Notes: generated by a model from the sequence alone, not told the origin. A stretch of 64,000 nt of DNA from Alphaproteobacteria bacterium (GCA_030425805.1 JAUHZC010000003.1:126701-190700), one strand, 5' to 3'; counted from the first letter of the stretch, positions 46,032 to 56,405 are shown. Numbers and translations: made by a program.

Positions 46032-48674
46032 CTAGCCAACGAGTTCCTGGCGAATGTCTTGAAAAGCCTTTTCCAACGCATCACCTTCTGGACCTCCAGC
46101 CTGTGCCATGTCTGGCCGACCGCCGCCGCCTTTTCCACCGAGAGCTGTTGCTCCGATCTTTACTAAGTTTATTGCATTGAACCGATTTGTCAAATCGGGG
46201 CTTACCCCAACAACGAGGGCCCCCTTATTTTGGAAGGATGTGCCAACGACAGCAACTGTGTGGGTGCTTTCCCTGAGAAGTTGATCTACAATTCCCCGAA
46301 GCTCCCCAGGTGCAACATCCTGCAGAAGCTTTGTCTTGAGGGTGAAACCCTTAAGAGCTTCTTCTTGAGACTTCCCAGTCCCACCTCCGCCAGCTTTACG
46401 CAAATCCTGAAGCTGCTTCTCTAAAGATTTGCGTTCTTCAAGAAGTTTTTCTGCTTTTTCAGAAAGCCCAGAAAGCCCTACTTTAAGAGTGCTGGAAAGC
46501 GATTGAAGTAGAGTTTGCTGCTGTTGATAAGCTGTGAGCACAGCATTGCCTGTGATTGCTTCAATCCGTCGGATTCCTGCAGCCACAGCTGATTCATGGA
46601 GAATGACAAAACTTCCAATATCTCCCGTACGGCAAACATGTGTCCCACCACAAAGCTCAACGGAGTAAGTCTCTTTACCTTCCGTGTCAGGAGTTCCCAT
46701 AGAGACAACACGTACGATATCTCCATATTTTTCACCAAACAAGGCCATAGCTCCTTTGGCCTTGGCATCTTCAGGGCTCATAAGGTGAGTTGTGACTGCT
46801 GCATTCTCAAGAATTTGTGTGTTTACTTCTTCGGTAACTGCCTGGAGCTCATCATAGGTCAGCGCCTTAGGCCAGCTGAAATCAAAGCGAAGCCGATCAG
46901 GAGTTACGAGAGAACCTCGCTGAACGACGGCTTCTCCTAGATGCTTCTGGAGTGCTTTATGCAGAAGGTGTGTGGCTGAGTGATTGCGTGCAGTCGCTCT
47001 GCGATGCTCTCTATCAACTTCAAGGTGTACTTGTGTGTCAGGTATAAGTGTGTCTTCAAGTGCTGTGCAGTGATGGACAAAGAGGTGGCCTTCAGCCTGT
47101 TTGGAGACATGGTTTACTTGGGCTTTAAAGCCTTCAGCAGTGGTGATTGTACCAGTATCTCCAACCTGTCCACCTGATTCACCATAGAAAGGCGTTTGGG
47201 AGAGAACGAGATCAAAGTTTTCATTGGGTTTGATATCTTGAAGAGATTTACCTTCACGAGATAGAGATCGCACAATAGACTCAGCTTTGAGATTATCGTA
47301 TCCCATGAATTCTGTAGGGCCGACTTGATCCAAAATTTCGAACCAGAATTTTTCTTGGCCGCTATGGCTGCCACCCTTCCAAGAGGCCCGAGCACGAGCT
47401 TTTTGAGCTTCCATCGCTTTTTGGAAGCCTGCCTCATCTACAGTGATATTTTGAGATTTAAGGATGTCCTGAGTCAGGTCTAGAGGGAAACCATAGGTAT
47501 CGTAAAGCTGAAAAGCTGTCTCTCCCGGAAGCATAGAGCTAGCAAGGGAGGTCGTTGCTTTTTCCAAAAGCTGTAGACCTGTAGAAAGTGTTTTCTGAAA
47601 GCGCTCTTCTTCCAATTTAAGCGTCTCTTCAATTAAAACTTGGCGTTCTGAAAGTTGAGGGAAAAAGTCACCCATTTCATGCACGAGAGAGGGTACGAGC
47701 TGGTAGAATTTGGGTGTTCTTGCACCTAAAATGTGACAATGGCGCATGGCTCTGCGCATGATGCGACGGAGGACATAACCACGGCCTTCATTAGAAGGGC
47801 TAACACCATCTGAAATTAAGAAAGAGCAGGCCCGAATGTGATCTGCTAAAACCCGGAAGGAAAAGCGTTGATCGCCTTCCGCTTTGAGCTTGAAAATTTC
47901 TTCTGCGGACCCAATCAAATTTTGGAAAAGATCAATGTCATAATTGTCATGCTTTCCTTGCAAAACAGTTGTGAGCCGTTCAAGGCCCATCCCTGTGTCA
48001 ATTGAAGGAGCAGGGAGAGGCTCCCGTGTCTCTCCATCAAGTTGATTAAAACTCATGAAGACGAGATTCCAGATCTCAATGAAGCGGTCTCCATCTTCAT
48101 CAGGGCTCCCGGGAGGTCCACCGGGAATATGTTCTCCATGGTCATAAAAAATCTCAGAGCAAGGACCACAAGGACCAGTATCTCCCATAGCCCAGAAGTT
48201 GTCACTGGTGGCAATGGAGATGATTTTTTTATCCCCAAAACCAGAGATTTTTTTCCATAAGGCTCGTGCTTCTTCATCTTCATGATAGACAGTCACGAGG
48301 AGTTTTTCTGGGGGAAGCTCAAGGGTCTTTGTCAGGTATTCCCACGCATGAAGAATGGCCTTTTCTTTGAAGTAGTCTCCAAAAGAGAAATTTCCCAACA
48401 TCTCAAAAAATGTATGGTGGCGTGCGGTATAGCCAACATTTTCCAGGTCGTTATGCTTTCCACCAGCCCGAACGCATTTCTGGGAACTTACGGCCCGAGG
48501 ATAGGGGTGGGGTGTGACACCCGTGAAGATATTCTTGAACTGATTCATTCCAGCATTGGTGAAAAGTAATGTCGGATCATTATCAGGAACAAGGGATGAG
48601 GACGGTACAACTGTATGGTCCTGGGCCTTGAAATAATCAATAAAGCTCTGGCGAATATCTTTTGTGGTGATCAT
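46032..48674 (-). CDS. alaS: Alanyl-tRNA synthetase
   Basis: An 880-residue class II synthetase. Class II motif 1 is near the N-terminus, followed by the recognition domain. The editing domain has HSATHLLHKALQ and CGGTHVCRTGD (zinc ligands). The C-terminal DHHA1 domain ends in GGKGGGRPDMAQAGG. It starts 15 bases downstream of the recA stop, so the two are co-transcribed, as in many alphaproteobacteria. Confidence 0.98.
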   Translation of the reverse strand: MITTKDIRQSFIDYFKAQDHTVVPSSSLVPDNDPTLLFTNAGMNQFKNIFTGVTPHPYPRAVSSQKCVRAGGKHNDLENVGYTARHHTFFEMLGNFSFGDYFKEKAILHAWEYLTKTLELPPEKLLVTVYHEDEEARALWKKISGFGDKKIISIATSDNFWAMGDTGPCGPCSEIFYDHGEHIPGGPPGSPDEDGDRFIEIWNLVFMSFNQLDGETREPLPAPSIDTGMGLERLTTVLQGKHDNYDIDLFQNLIGSAEEIFKLKAEGDQRFSFRVLADHIRACSFLISDGVSPSNEGRGYVLRRIMRRAMRHCHILGARTPKFYQLVPSLVHEMGDFFPQLSERQVLIEETLKLEEERFQKTLSTGLQLLEKATTSLASSMLPGETAFQLYDTYGFPLDLTQDILKSQNITVDEAGFQKAMEAQKARARASWKGGSHSGQEKFWFEILDQVGPTEFMGYDNLKAESIVRSLSREGKSLQDIKPNENFDLVLSQTPFYGESGGQVGDTGTITTAEGFKAQVNHVSKQAEGHLFVHHCTALEDTLIPDTQVHLEVDREHRRATARNHSATHLLHKALQKHLGEAVVQRGSLVTPDRLRFDFSWPKALTYDELQAVTEEVNTQILENAAVTTHLMSPEDAKAKGAMALFGEKYGDIVRVVSMGTPDTEGKETYSVELCGGTHVCRTGDIGSFVILHESAVAAGIRRIEAITGNAVLTAYQQQQTLLQSLSSTLKVGLSGLSEKAEKLLEERKSLEKQLQDLRKAGGGGTGKSQEEALKGFTLKTKLLQDVAPGELRGIVDQLLRESTHTVAVVGTSFQNKGALVVGVSPDLTNRFNAINLVKIGATALGGKGGGGRPDMAQAGGPEGDALEKAFQDIRQELVG

Positions 48675-48689
48675 TTTGTGTCAGTTATC

Positions 48690-49718
48690 TTAAGCTGCAA
48701 CTTCGTCGAGATCTCGATTCTCTTCAATGAGTTCACCAAGGCCTGAAGCATTGCGAATTTTCTTCTCAATTTCTTCCATGATGGCTGGGTTTTCCCGGAG
48801 GAAATTTTTAGTATTTTCCCGGCCTTGGCCAATACGATCATCACCGTAGGAATACCATGCTCCTGCCTTTTCAAGGATGCCTGCCTTGACACCCAGGTCA
48901 ATGAGCTCACCTGTTTTGGAAATACCTTCTCCATACATAATATCAAATTCAACAACTTTGAAAGGAGGGGCAACTTTGTTCTTAACAACCTTCACACGAG
49001 TTTGGTTTCCAACAACTTCATCTTTTTCCTTAATGGAGCCAATGCGTCGGATATCAAGACGTACAGAAGAATAAAACTTCAAGGCGTTTCCACCTGTTGT
49101 GGTCTCAGGGTTTCCAAACATCACGCCAATTTTTTGACGAATTTGGTTGATGAAGATCACCATGCAATTTGTCCGTGAGACAGAGCCTGTGAGCTTACGG
49201 AGCGCTTGGCTCATCAATCGTGCTTGGAGTCCCATGTGGGAATCACCCATATCCCCTTCAAGTTCAGCTTTTGGTGTGAGGGCTGCCACACTGTCAACAA
49301 CAATCACATCAACGCCGCCAGAACGCACAAGTGTATCCGTAATCTCCAACGCCTGCTCTCCTGCATCTGGCTGGGAGATGATCAGCTCATCCAAGTTCAC
49401 GCCAAGTTTCTTTGCATATTGAGGATCAAGGGCATGCTCTGCATCAATAAAGGCGCAGGTACCTCCAGCCTTTTGAGCTTCAGCAATGACATGAAGAGTA
49501 AGAGTGGTTTTACCAGAGCTTTCTGGTCCATAAATCTCAACAACACGTCCCTTTGGCAATCCGCCAATACCAAGGGCAACGTCAAGGTTGATGGAGCCCG
49601 TAGAAATAGCCTCAATTTCAATGGGATTTTGGGATTGCCCCAACTTCATCACAGACCCTTTTCCAAAGGATCGTTCAATTTGACTTAGTGCGGCTTCGAG
49701 GGCTTTTTGCTTGTCCAT
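48690..49718 (-). CDS. recA: Recombinase RecA
   Basis: The 342-residue recombinase has Walker [14 protein letters not shown], the [19 protein letters not shown] block, the L2 loop region [20 protein letters not shown] and an acidic C-terminus. It drives strand exchange and activates LexA cleavage. A TATAAT (49736-49731, minus strand) lies upstream; I did not find the alphaproteobacterial GAAC-N7-GAAC or GTTC-N7-GTTC SOS box in the 150-base gap to sodB. Confidence 0.99.
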   Translation of the reverse strand: MDKQKALEAALSQIERSFGKGSVMKLGQSQNPIEIEAISTGSINLDVALGIGGLPKGRVVEIYGPESSGKTTLTLHVIAEAQKAGGTCAFIDAEHALDPQYAKKLGVNLDELIISQPDAGEQALEITDTLVRSGGVDVIVVDSVAALTPKAELEGDMGDSHMGLQARLMSQALRKLTGSVSRTNCMVIFINQIRQKIGVMFGNPETTTGGNALKFYSSVRLDIRRIGSIKEKDEVVGNQTRVKVVKNKVAPPFKVVEFDIMYGEGISKTGELIDLGVKAGILEKAGAWYSYGDDRIGQGRENTKNFLRENPAIMEEIEKKIRNASGLGELIEENRDLDEVAA

Positions 49719-49813
49719 GTGGAGACTCCGATTATATAGTTTGCTCCCACACTATCAGCATTCCCTGCCCAAGGAAAATGGTTTTTTAGATGGGCAAGAT
49801 AAGAGAACAACGG

Positions 49814-49842
49814 TTGACGTGGGAAACAATATATTCCTTAAT
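49814..49842 (+). promoter_or_regulatory. Candidate sodB promoter
   Basis: TTGACG (49814-49819), 17 bases, CTTAAT (49837-49842), 28 bases before the ATG at 49870. Confidence 0.4.
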
Positions 49843-49869
49843 GGACTCACAAAATGAGAGGAGTCCCTG

Positions 49870-50478
49870 ATGTCTTTTTCCCTTCCCCCCCTTCCTTATA
49901 AGCTGGATGCTCTTGAGCCCCATATGTCTGCAGAGACATTGGAATATCACCATGGAAAGCACCACAAAACTTATGTGGATAATTTGAACAAACTGACGGA
50001 AGGTTCTGAGAAAGCTGATATGGACCTGATGGACCTAATTAAACTCTCCAAGGGTAATTCAGAGATGGTAGGCATTTTCAATAATGCAGCACAAATTTGG
50101 AATCACACCTTTTACTGGAATACGATGGGGCCTCAGGGGAAAAATGCTCCCAATGGAAAGCTCAAGGATTTGATGGAGCGTGATTTTGGGTCTTACGAGC
50201 AGTTCCAGGAAACTTTTGTCAATGCCGGTGCGACACAGTTTGGCTCTGGATATGCATGGCTTGTCTTAAACACAAAAAAAGACGGCAAGCTTGAAGTTCT
50301 CAAAACAGGAAATGCTGATCTTCCCACGGAAGAGGGCATTGTGCCTTTGATGACCTGTGATGTGTGGGAACATGCCTACTACATTGATCACCGGAATCGT
50401 CGTCCAGACTATCTCAAGGTTTTCTTGAATGAGTTGGTGAATTGGGAGTTTGCAGAAGAGAATCTACGATCCGTTTAA
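49870..50478 (+). CDS. sodB: Superoxide dismutase, Fe/Mn type
   Basis: A 202-residue cytosolic dismutase that removes superoxide. The four metal ligands are present: His in ETLEYHHGKHHKTYVDNL, His in QIWNHTFYWN, and Asp and His in DVWEHAYYIDHRNRRPDYL. NAAQIWNHTFYW resembles iron enzymes. GAGGAG precedes the ATG and a terminator follows. Confidence 0.96.
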   Translation: MSFSLPPLPYKLDALEPHMSAETLEYHHGKHHKTYVDNLNKLTEGSEKADMDLMDLIKLSKGNSEMVGIFNNAAQIWNHTFYWNTMGPQGKNAPNGKLKDLMERDFGSYEQFQETFVNAGATQFGSGYAWLVLNTKKDGKLEVLKTGNADLPTEEGIVPLMTCDVWEHAYYIDHRNRRPDYLKVFLNELVNWEFAEENLRSV

Positions 50479-50555
50479 GAATAAATTTTCTTTTGTTTTT
50501 TCTAAAGATTATTTGGTGAGCCTAGGGTTTAAAAACTAGTCTTTATGATAGCTCT

Positions 50556-50592
50556 TCAAAAAACCCCGGAATGAATGTTTCCGGGGTTTTTC
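50556..50592 (+). terminator. Rho-independent terminator after sodB
   Basis: AAAACCCCGGAA, a short loop TGAATG, TTTCCGGGGTTTTT: a GC-rich stem with flanking A and T runs. It can serve both sodB and the convergent rne. Confidence 0.9.
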
Positions 50593-50613
50593 TTTTAAGC
50601 ATGGTTTTTTTGC

Positions 50614-52692
50614 TTAAGGCTTTAATAAACGCCCTAGCCAACCGCGCTTTTGCTTTTTAGAAGTGTTATCATCGTTATTTGTTTGGGAGGTTTCAGCTTT
50701 TTGATGTCCTTCACTTTTCAGATTGACAACTTCCCCTGTGGGGCTGGGGTCCCCCTTGTCTGCATTTTCGTTACCTGTTTTTGTGCGCTTATTGTTGGAG
50801 CGTCGACGATTGCGACTACGCTTTTTTTCTTCAGGCTTGGCTTCAGAGGTATTGTTTTCTGCAGGTTTAGAAGCTTCTGTCCTTTCCTTTTGAGCATCCT
50901 CTCCTCCCCCACGTTTTCTGTTTCTGCGGCGAGATTTTGAGCGCTTGGGGGGCTCTTCAGCTTTTTGATCATTTGTTTCAGGAGCTCCCTTGGAGGTTTC
51001 CTTTTTCTCAGCACGCTTTCGTGCAGAAGATGCTGGAGAAGAGTGATCTGCATCCGCTAAGATAAAAACGTCTTCTGCAGAGACCTTTCCAGAGCGGACT
51101 TCAATGGTCTGTCCTAGTTTTTCCTCAAGACCTACAATGATTTTTTTCTTGGTATTAAGCAAGTACTCCATCACAGCAGAGGACGTGATCACTGTTGTGT
51201 TGTTCTCTTCTCCGGGTGTTAGGCGTTCAAAATACCGCAAAACTTCCAAAGCACGAGACTCAATTGATCGGACAAAGCCCTTTCCTTCACAGTGAGGGCA
51301 AATGAGGGTGTTTGACTCAAAAAAGCTTGGACGTGTCCGTTGGCGGGACATTTCAAAAAGGCCGAATTGACTGATGCGGCCAAGCTGAATGCGGGCACGA
51401 TCTTGCGACAGGCTTTCCTTCAGTTTTCGCTCGACATTTTGGATGTGGCTTTTGCTTTCCATATCGATGAAGTCAATGACGATTAAACCAGATAAATCCC
51501 GCAAACGGAGCTGCCGCGCAATTTCTTGAGCAGCCTCTATATTTGTTCGGTAAGCTGTTTCATCAATATGGCGATCTTTTTTAGATTTCCCAGAGTTAAT
51601 GTCAATAGCAATTAATGCTTCTGTAGGGTTAATAACAATGGATCCCCCAGATGGCAAATCAACAGTATTCGTATAGAGCCCATCAATCTGATCATTGACA
51701 CCATAAGCTTGGAGAAGAGGGAGGTCTTCTCGATATTCTTTAACGCGGCGTACATGACTCGGCATGAAGGTCTTCATGATTTTGCGAGCCTCTGCGCATC
51801 CATCTTTACCTTGGACCAAAACTTCTTCGATCTCTTTATTATAAGTATCTCGGATGGACTTCTGAATGAGGTCTCCCTCTTCATAGACTAAAGCAGGAGC
51901 AATTGAATTTAGGGTTTTCTCCCGAATATCATTCCAGAGGCGTTTGAGGTAATCACTATCACGCTTGAGTTCTGTCTTATTTCGGCCTTGGCCTGCTGTG
52001 CGCACAATAAGACCCATGGTCTCCGGAACCTCAAGGCTATCGACAATTGTCTTAAGGCGCTTGCGATCAGCAGCACTTGAAATTTTTCGAGAAATACCAC
52101 CTCCTTTGCGGGAGTTTGGCATAAGCACGCAATACCGTCCCGCAAGGGAGAGGTAAGAGGTCATAGCGGCTCCTTTTTGCCCGCGTTCCTCTTTGACGAC
52201 TTGTACAAGAATCACTTGGCCTTTAGAGACAACTTCCTGAATTTTGTATTTCCGATAAGGGGAAGAACGTACAGGTGACTGAGTTGCTTCTGTAACCCCA
52301 TCACTTTCTGATTCCTCAGAGGAGCTTTCTGTTGGGATTTCAATCTCAATTTCATCTTCATCAATGGAGAGTTCGCCGTCTTCATCAAGAGTGATGTCTT
52401 CACGGCTTTCTTCTGCAGCTGCAGCTAGAGCTTCACGGTCACTGACGGGGATACGGAAATAGTCAGGGTGAATTTCAGTGAAGGGTAGGAAACCATGGCG
52501 GCTTTGCCCGTAGTCTACAAAAGCAGCTTGGAGTGAGGGTTCGACCCGCACAACCTTTGCAAGGTAGACATTCCCCCGATGGGTTTGTTTGTGGAAAGAT
52601 TCAAAATCAAATTCTTCTAATGTTTTGCCATTAATGATGGCAACTCTGGTCTCTTCTGGTTGAGACGCATCTATGAGCATACGCTTTGACAT
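50614..52692 (-). CDS. rne: Ribonuclease E
   Basis: A 692-residue RNase E/G family endonuclease for mRNA decay and rRNA/tRNA processing. The S1 domain (about residues 36-180) contains an acidic insertion of about 50 residues (SREDITLDEDGELSIDEDEI and following). The catalytic aspartates are D364 in AIDINSGK and D407 in VIDFIDM. The Zn-link is CPHCEGKG (about 465-468). A basic, low-complexity C-terminal scaffold of about 160 residues is present and ends KRGWLGRLLKP. AAGGAG precedes the ATG. Confidence 0.97.
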   Translation of the reverse strand: MSKRMLIDASQPEETRVAIINGKTLEEFDFESFHKQTHRGNVYLAKVVRVEPSLQAAFVDYGQSRHGFLPFTEIHPDYFRIPVSDREALAAAAEESREDITLDEDGELSIDEDEIEIEIPTESSSEESESDGVTEATQSPVRSSPYRKYKIQEVVSKGQVILVQVVKEERGQKGAAMTSYLSLAGRYCVLMPNSRKGGGISRKISSAADRKRLKTIVDSLEVPETMGLIVRTAGQGRNKTELKRDSDYLKRLWNDIREKTLNSIAPALVYEEGDLIQKSIRDTYNKEIEEVLVQGKDGCAEARKIMKTFMPSHVRRVKEYREDLPLLQAYGVNDQIDGLYTNTVDLPSGGSIVINPTEALIAIDINSGKSKKDRHIDETAYRTNIEAAQEIARQLRLRDLSGLIVIDFIDMESKSHIQNVERKLKESLSQDRARIQLGRISQFGLFEMSRQRTRPSFFESNTLICPHCEGKGFVRSIESRALEVLRYFERLTPGEENNTTVITSSAVMEYLLNTKKKIIVGLEEKLGQTIEVRSGKVSAEDVFILADADHSSPASSARKRAEKKETSKGAPETNDQKAEEPPKRSKSRRRNRKRGGGEDAQKERTEASKPAENNTSEAKPEEKKRSRNRRRSNNKRTKTGNENADKGDPSPTGEVVNLKSEGHQKAETSQTNNDDNTSKKQKRGWLGRLLKP

Positions 52693-53021
52693 ACTTTATC
52701 TCCTTAATATCAGCGATAAAGTACTTAAGGGACAAGACCCTACCTGGGGTTCATATACGAGCCCTCTCCTTAAACGGAGGGATGATATCTAATATAGACG
52801 TTTCTCCTTTCACCAACCTCATTTTTAGTTAACGTCACTTTCGCCAGGTGTAGATGGGGGTATCTCCTGAAAATCTCCGGTGTGTTCGGATACCCACACT
52901 TCTCTACATAAGTACAAAATTTTATACCTCTACCTTATCCTTTTCCTTGATCTGATACAATAAAATAGTTTAACAAAATAAAGTACAGGACCCTGCATTC
53001 CGCTATAAACCCGACTCATCC
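52693..53021. promoter_or_regulatory. 329-base gap between divergent rne and PBP genes: probable rne 5' leader
   Basis: No gene is seen. Several short hairpins can be drawn on the rne strand, such as CCCTCCGTTTAAGGAGAGGG and AACCCCAGGTAGGGT. Long structured leaders are known for rne, where the enzyme controls its own mRNA. A TACAAT at 52956-52961 could be the -10 of the PBP promoter, without a clear -35. Confidence 0.35.
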
Positions 53022-55469
53022 ATGAATTCTATTACCAGATTCCTCTTTTCAAGCTTTCTTTTCCTAGGAACACTCGTCGGCGTTACAATCCTTTTTCTAT
53101 TTCTCTTTTTTGGAACAGATCTTCCTGATACGCAACAGCTCAAAAACTATCGCCCTCCTGTTGTATCCCGATTTTATGCGAACGATGGACAGGCTTTTGC
53201 AGAATATGCCTCAGAAAAGCGGCTTTTTATTCCTATTGAGTCGACTCCTCCCCTTGTAAAAAATGCTTTTCTCGCAGCCGAAGATAAGAATTTTTATAGC
53301 CATTTCGGTATTGATATTTTGGGTAATATTCGTGCTGTGTTTTTGAATTTTTCCCGGATTGCTCAAGGTCGCCGCCCAATGGGAGCAAGCACGATCACCC
53401 AGCAGGTGGCTCGGAATTTCTTGCTTCCCGATACTAAGACAAAGGTTTCTATTGATCGGAAAATTAAAGAGGCCATCCTTACCCTGCGTATGGAAAATAC
53501 ATATAGCAAAGACTATATTCTTGAGCTTTATCTGAATGAGATTTTCCTAGGAAATCGCTCTTATGGGATTGCCTCTGCGGCACTTAATTATTTTAACAAA
53601 GCTTTGGATGAGCTTTCTCCTGGGGAGGCCGCTCTACTTGCAGCACTTCCGAAAGCACCATCTCGCTACTCCCCATATCGAAATCCAGAGCGAGCCCGAG
53701 AGCGTCGGAATTGGGTTTTGGAGCGCATGGCAGAAGAAGGAATGATTTCCTGGGAAACAGCGAGGGAAGAGCAAGCCGCTCCGATCCAGCTTGAGCGCCC
53801 AAAAATTCGACAAGTTCGGGCAGGTTATTTTGCAGAAGAGGTTCGCCGTCAGCTTGTAAAAGAAATGGGAGAGAAAGGGCTGTATGAAGAAGGTCTTGTT
53901 GTTCGGACAACTATGGATCCAAAGTTACAACAAATTGCCCATAAATCTTTGCGAGAAGGGCTCATTACCTATGATAAACGCCACGGCTGGCGAGGCGCCT
54001 ATGCTCATCTTGAAGTAAGCACAGAAGAAACCCAGGGGGAAGGCTGGGTCCAACGAATCAACAACGTTATGGATCCCGCAGGGGCAGAGACTTGGAAGCT
54101 AGCTGTTGTCCTCAAGGTTTCGGATAAAGCTGCAGAAATTGGATTTAAAGATGGAACCAAAGGAAAAATTCCTTTCAAGAGCCTCATTTGGGCCCGCAAG
54201 CATATCACGATAGATGAACTTGGTCCTTGGCCGAAGCGATGTTCGGATGTTTTGAAGATAGGGGATGTTATCCTTGCGGAGGCTCTTGAGGGAAAGAACG
54301 GGCAATTCCAACTTCGCCAGATCCCGGAAGTCTCTGGTGGTTTGATTGCGATGAATCCCCATACAGGGGCTATTGTTGCTATGTCTGGTGGCTTTAGTTT
54401 TGAGATTAGCCAATTTAACCGGGCAACCCAGGCCTTGCGCCAACCAGGATCTGCAATTAAGCCAATCCTATACCTGGGGGGGCTTGAGGCAGGCTTGACC
54501 CCTGTTTCAAAACTTTTGGATGCTCCTCTTGCTATCTACCTAGGGCCTAACCAAGGATACTATCGACCCAACAATATTTCCAAGCTGTTCTATGGGCCAA
54601 CAACGCTGAGGGTTGCATTGGAGAAATCTCGCAATATTCCAACCGTGCGTCTTGTGCATGAGGTCACAGGGCTTGAGAAAATTTCTGAAATCACTCAACG
54701 CTTAGGAATTTACGAGGATATGCAGCCTTACCTCTCTATGGCTTTGGGGGCTGGAGAAAGTACGCTTCTTAAAATGGTGAGTGCCTACGCCACCTTCGTA
54801 AATGGTGGTCGGCAGGTTGTGCCAAGTTTCTTTGATCGCATTCAGGATCGTTATGGCAAAACCTTGCAGCAGGGAAATATCATGTCCTGTGAGGCTTGTT
54901 CAGGGATTCAGGAGTGGATTCATCAGCCAGCGCCGACACTTCTTGATGAGCGTCCTTACGTGATTGATCCAGCGCATGCTTATCAGATTACAAGTATTCT
55001 TGAGGGGGCTGTGAAACATGGGAGTGGTGTTCGTGCGCGGATACCAGGTCATTCTATTGCCGGTAAAACAGGATCTTCAAATGATTTTCATGATGCCTGG
55101 TTCATTGGTTATGACCCAGATCTCATTGTCGGAATTTATATTGGCTTTGATGTGGGGAAAAACTTGGGAGAAAATGAACAATCTTCTCGTGTTGCATCCC
55201 CCGTTTTCAAAATGTTCATGGAAAGAGCCCTAAAAGGAAAACCCTCAATTCCTTTTCGGGTTCCTCCGGGCATTGTTCATGTCCATGTGAATCGGATAAC
55301 AGGAAAACGTGCAAAGCCAGGAGAGAAAGGCACAATCTTGGAAGCCTTTAAAGCCGGCACAGAGTCTGTCCTCTTTGGAGAAACGCCTTCTCAAAACGAG
55401 GAGGATGAAGAAACATCTGAGGAAAAAGCCCCCTCCAAGAGCATTAATAATATTGGTGGGGTGTATTAA
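53022..55469 (+). CDS. Class A penicillin-binding protein 1A
   Basis: An 815-residue bifunctional peptidoglycan synthase. An N-terminal membrane anchor (FLFLGTLVGVTILFLFLFF) is followed by the glycosyltransferase domain with EDKNFYSHFGID and GASTITQQVARNFLL. An OB-like insert follows, then the transpeptidase domain with nucleophile motif GSAIKP and KTGSSNDFHDAWFIGY. The C-terminal tail is low complexity. It polymerises and cross-links cell-wall strands. Gene names used for homologues are mrcA or ponA. Confidence 0.95.
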   Translation: MNSITRFLFSSFLFLGTLVGVTILFLFLFFGTDLPDTQQLKNYRPPVVSRFYANDGQAFAEYASEKRLFIPIESTPPLVKNAFLAAEDKNFYSHFGIDILGNIRAVFLNFSRIAQGRRPMGASTITQQVARNFLLPDTKTKVSIDRKIKEAILTLRMENTYSKDYILELYLNEIFLGNRSYGIASAALNYFNKALDELSPGEAALLAALPKAPSRYSPYRNPERARERRNWVLERMAEEGMISWETAREEQAAPIQLERPKIRQVRAGYFAEEVRRQLVKEMGEKGLYEEGLVVRTTMDPKLQQIAHKSLREGLITYDKRHGWRGAYAHLEVSTEETQGEGWVQRINNVMDPAGAETWKLAVVLKVSDKAAEIGFKDGTKGKIPFKSLIWARKHITIDELGPWPKRCSDVLKIGDVILAEALEGKNGQFQLRQIPEVSGGLIAMNPHTGAIVAMSGGFSFEISQFNRATQALRQPGSAIKPILYLGGLEAGLTPVSKLLDAPLAIYLGPNQGYYRPNNISKLFYGPTTLRVALEKSRNIPTVRLVHEVTGLEKISEITQRLGIYEDMQPYLSMALGAGESTLLKMVSAYATFVNGGRQVVPSFFDRIQDRYGKTLQQGNIMSCEACSGIQEWIHQPAPTLLDERPYVIDPAHAYQITSILEGAVKHGSGVRARIPGHSIAGKTGSSNDFHDAWFIGYDPDLIVGIYIGFDVGKNLGENEQSSRVASPVFKMFMERALKGKPSIPFRVPPGIVHVHVNRITGKRAKPGEKGTILEAFKAGTESVLFGETPSQNEEDEETSEEKAPSKSINNIGGVY

Positions 55470-55523
55470 CGGGCTATTGCTTTGGTAAAAGTGCGTCCTG
55501 GTAAATCGGCAGTTGTTGCCTTA

Positions 55524-55616
55524 TTAAAGATTTCTTAGAAAATTCATGGCTAAGCGCTCTGTATCCAGCATAAGATCATCCATATCAAAAATGACGGCCT
55601 TCGATTTCTTAATCAT
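55524..55616 (-). pseudogene. Truncated HAD hydrolase remnant
   Basis: A 30-codon frame reads MIKKSKAVIFDMDDLMLDTE and then RLAMNFLRNL before TAA. This is HAD motif I of the beta-phosphoglucomutase type (FDMDGLMLDTE), with the two motif aspartates kept but the usual DG changed to DD. Everything after motif I is missing; the next 54 bases to the PBP gene show no further HAD sequence that I can recognise. It starts six bases after the methyltransferase stop. It is most likely the leftover of a deleted hydrolase. Confidence 0.65.
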
Positions 55617-55622
55617 TTTTCT

Positions 55623-56405
55623 TCATGTTTTTTGTGCAACCGTCATAATGCTATAGCCAGACTCATCATTTTGAAAAGTATACGCATCTGCTTTGAACTG
55701 TTTAATAACTCTGAAATTATTCCTCTTAAGAATAGTGTTGAGTTCATCTATTCCATAAATTTGAAGAGAACAGCGATTTTTAATATTTTTCAGCTCACCA
55801 TCTTTTTCAAGAATAAAGTCGTTATCTGAAATAAAGTGGCCTTTGTCTCTATCAATCGTCGTATGCCTTTTTTGGTGTATAACTGTTCCATCAGCAGCTT
55901 TTCTTTTATTTGACATTTTTTGATTATCAGCTTTTACAACCTCATCTGTCATAGCTTCTAGGTTCAATATATCAAAGACATAAACCCCTTCTTCTTTGAG
56001 GTTTTGATGGACGTTAAGGAGCGCTAATTCAAAATCTTTTTTTGTAAGGTGCCCGATTGCATTGTCAATGGTGATGACGGCATCAAATTTTCCTGAAATA
56101 AAATTGCGTACGTCTCCTTCATTAAACTCCACTGAGAGCTTTTGTTCTTCAGCCTTTTTCTTGGCAATTTCAATAAGGCCAGGACTGAAATCTGATCCCA
56201 CCACCTTGTATCCATTCTGCAAAAGATGAAAAACCTGTTGTCCAGTTCCACAGGTCATATCACTAACTGTTTTGACATTGTTTTCACGCAACAATCTCTC
56301 AACAGCCTCATTTTTCCTTTGATCCTCAGGGTTTTCTTCAAAGCTATCAAAGAGTTCGGGCATATCAAAATAATCAATAGGTAGTCCCAAGTCTTTAGAT
56401 TTCAT
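55623..56405 (-). CDS. SAM-dependent methyltransferase, class I
   Basis: A 260-residue protein with SAM motif I MTCGTGQQVFHLLQNGY, motif II VVGSDFSPGLIEIAKKKA, and FDAVITIDNAIGHLTKKDFE as motif IV. The substrate is unknown. The longer frame is rejected because ATG at 56405 is preceded by AGAGGAATAATT. The gene is more AT- and Lys-rich than its neighbours and has no operon partner except the HAD remnant, so it may be acquired. Confidence 0.85.
   Translation of the reverse strand: MKSKDLGLPIDYFDMPELFDSFEENPEDQRKNEAVERLLRENNVKTVSDMTCGTGQQVFHLLQNGYKVVGSDFSPGLIEIAKKKAEEQKLSVEFNEGDVRNFISGKFDAVITIDNAIGHLTKKDFELALLNVHQNLKEEGVYVFDILNLEAMTDEVVKADNQKMSNKRKAADGTVIHQKRHTTIDRDKGHFISDNDFILEKDGELKNIKNRCSLQIYGIDELNTILKRNNFRVIKQFKADAYTFQNDESGYSIMTVAQKT

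Noticed and set aside
49719-49869. SOS (LexA) box for recA
   Set aside because: No GAAC-N7-GAAC or GTTC-N7-GTTC pair was found by eye.
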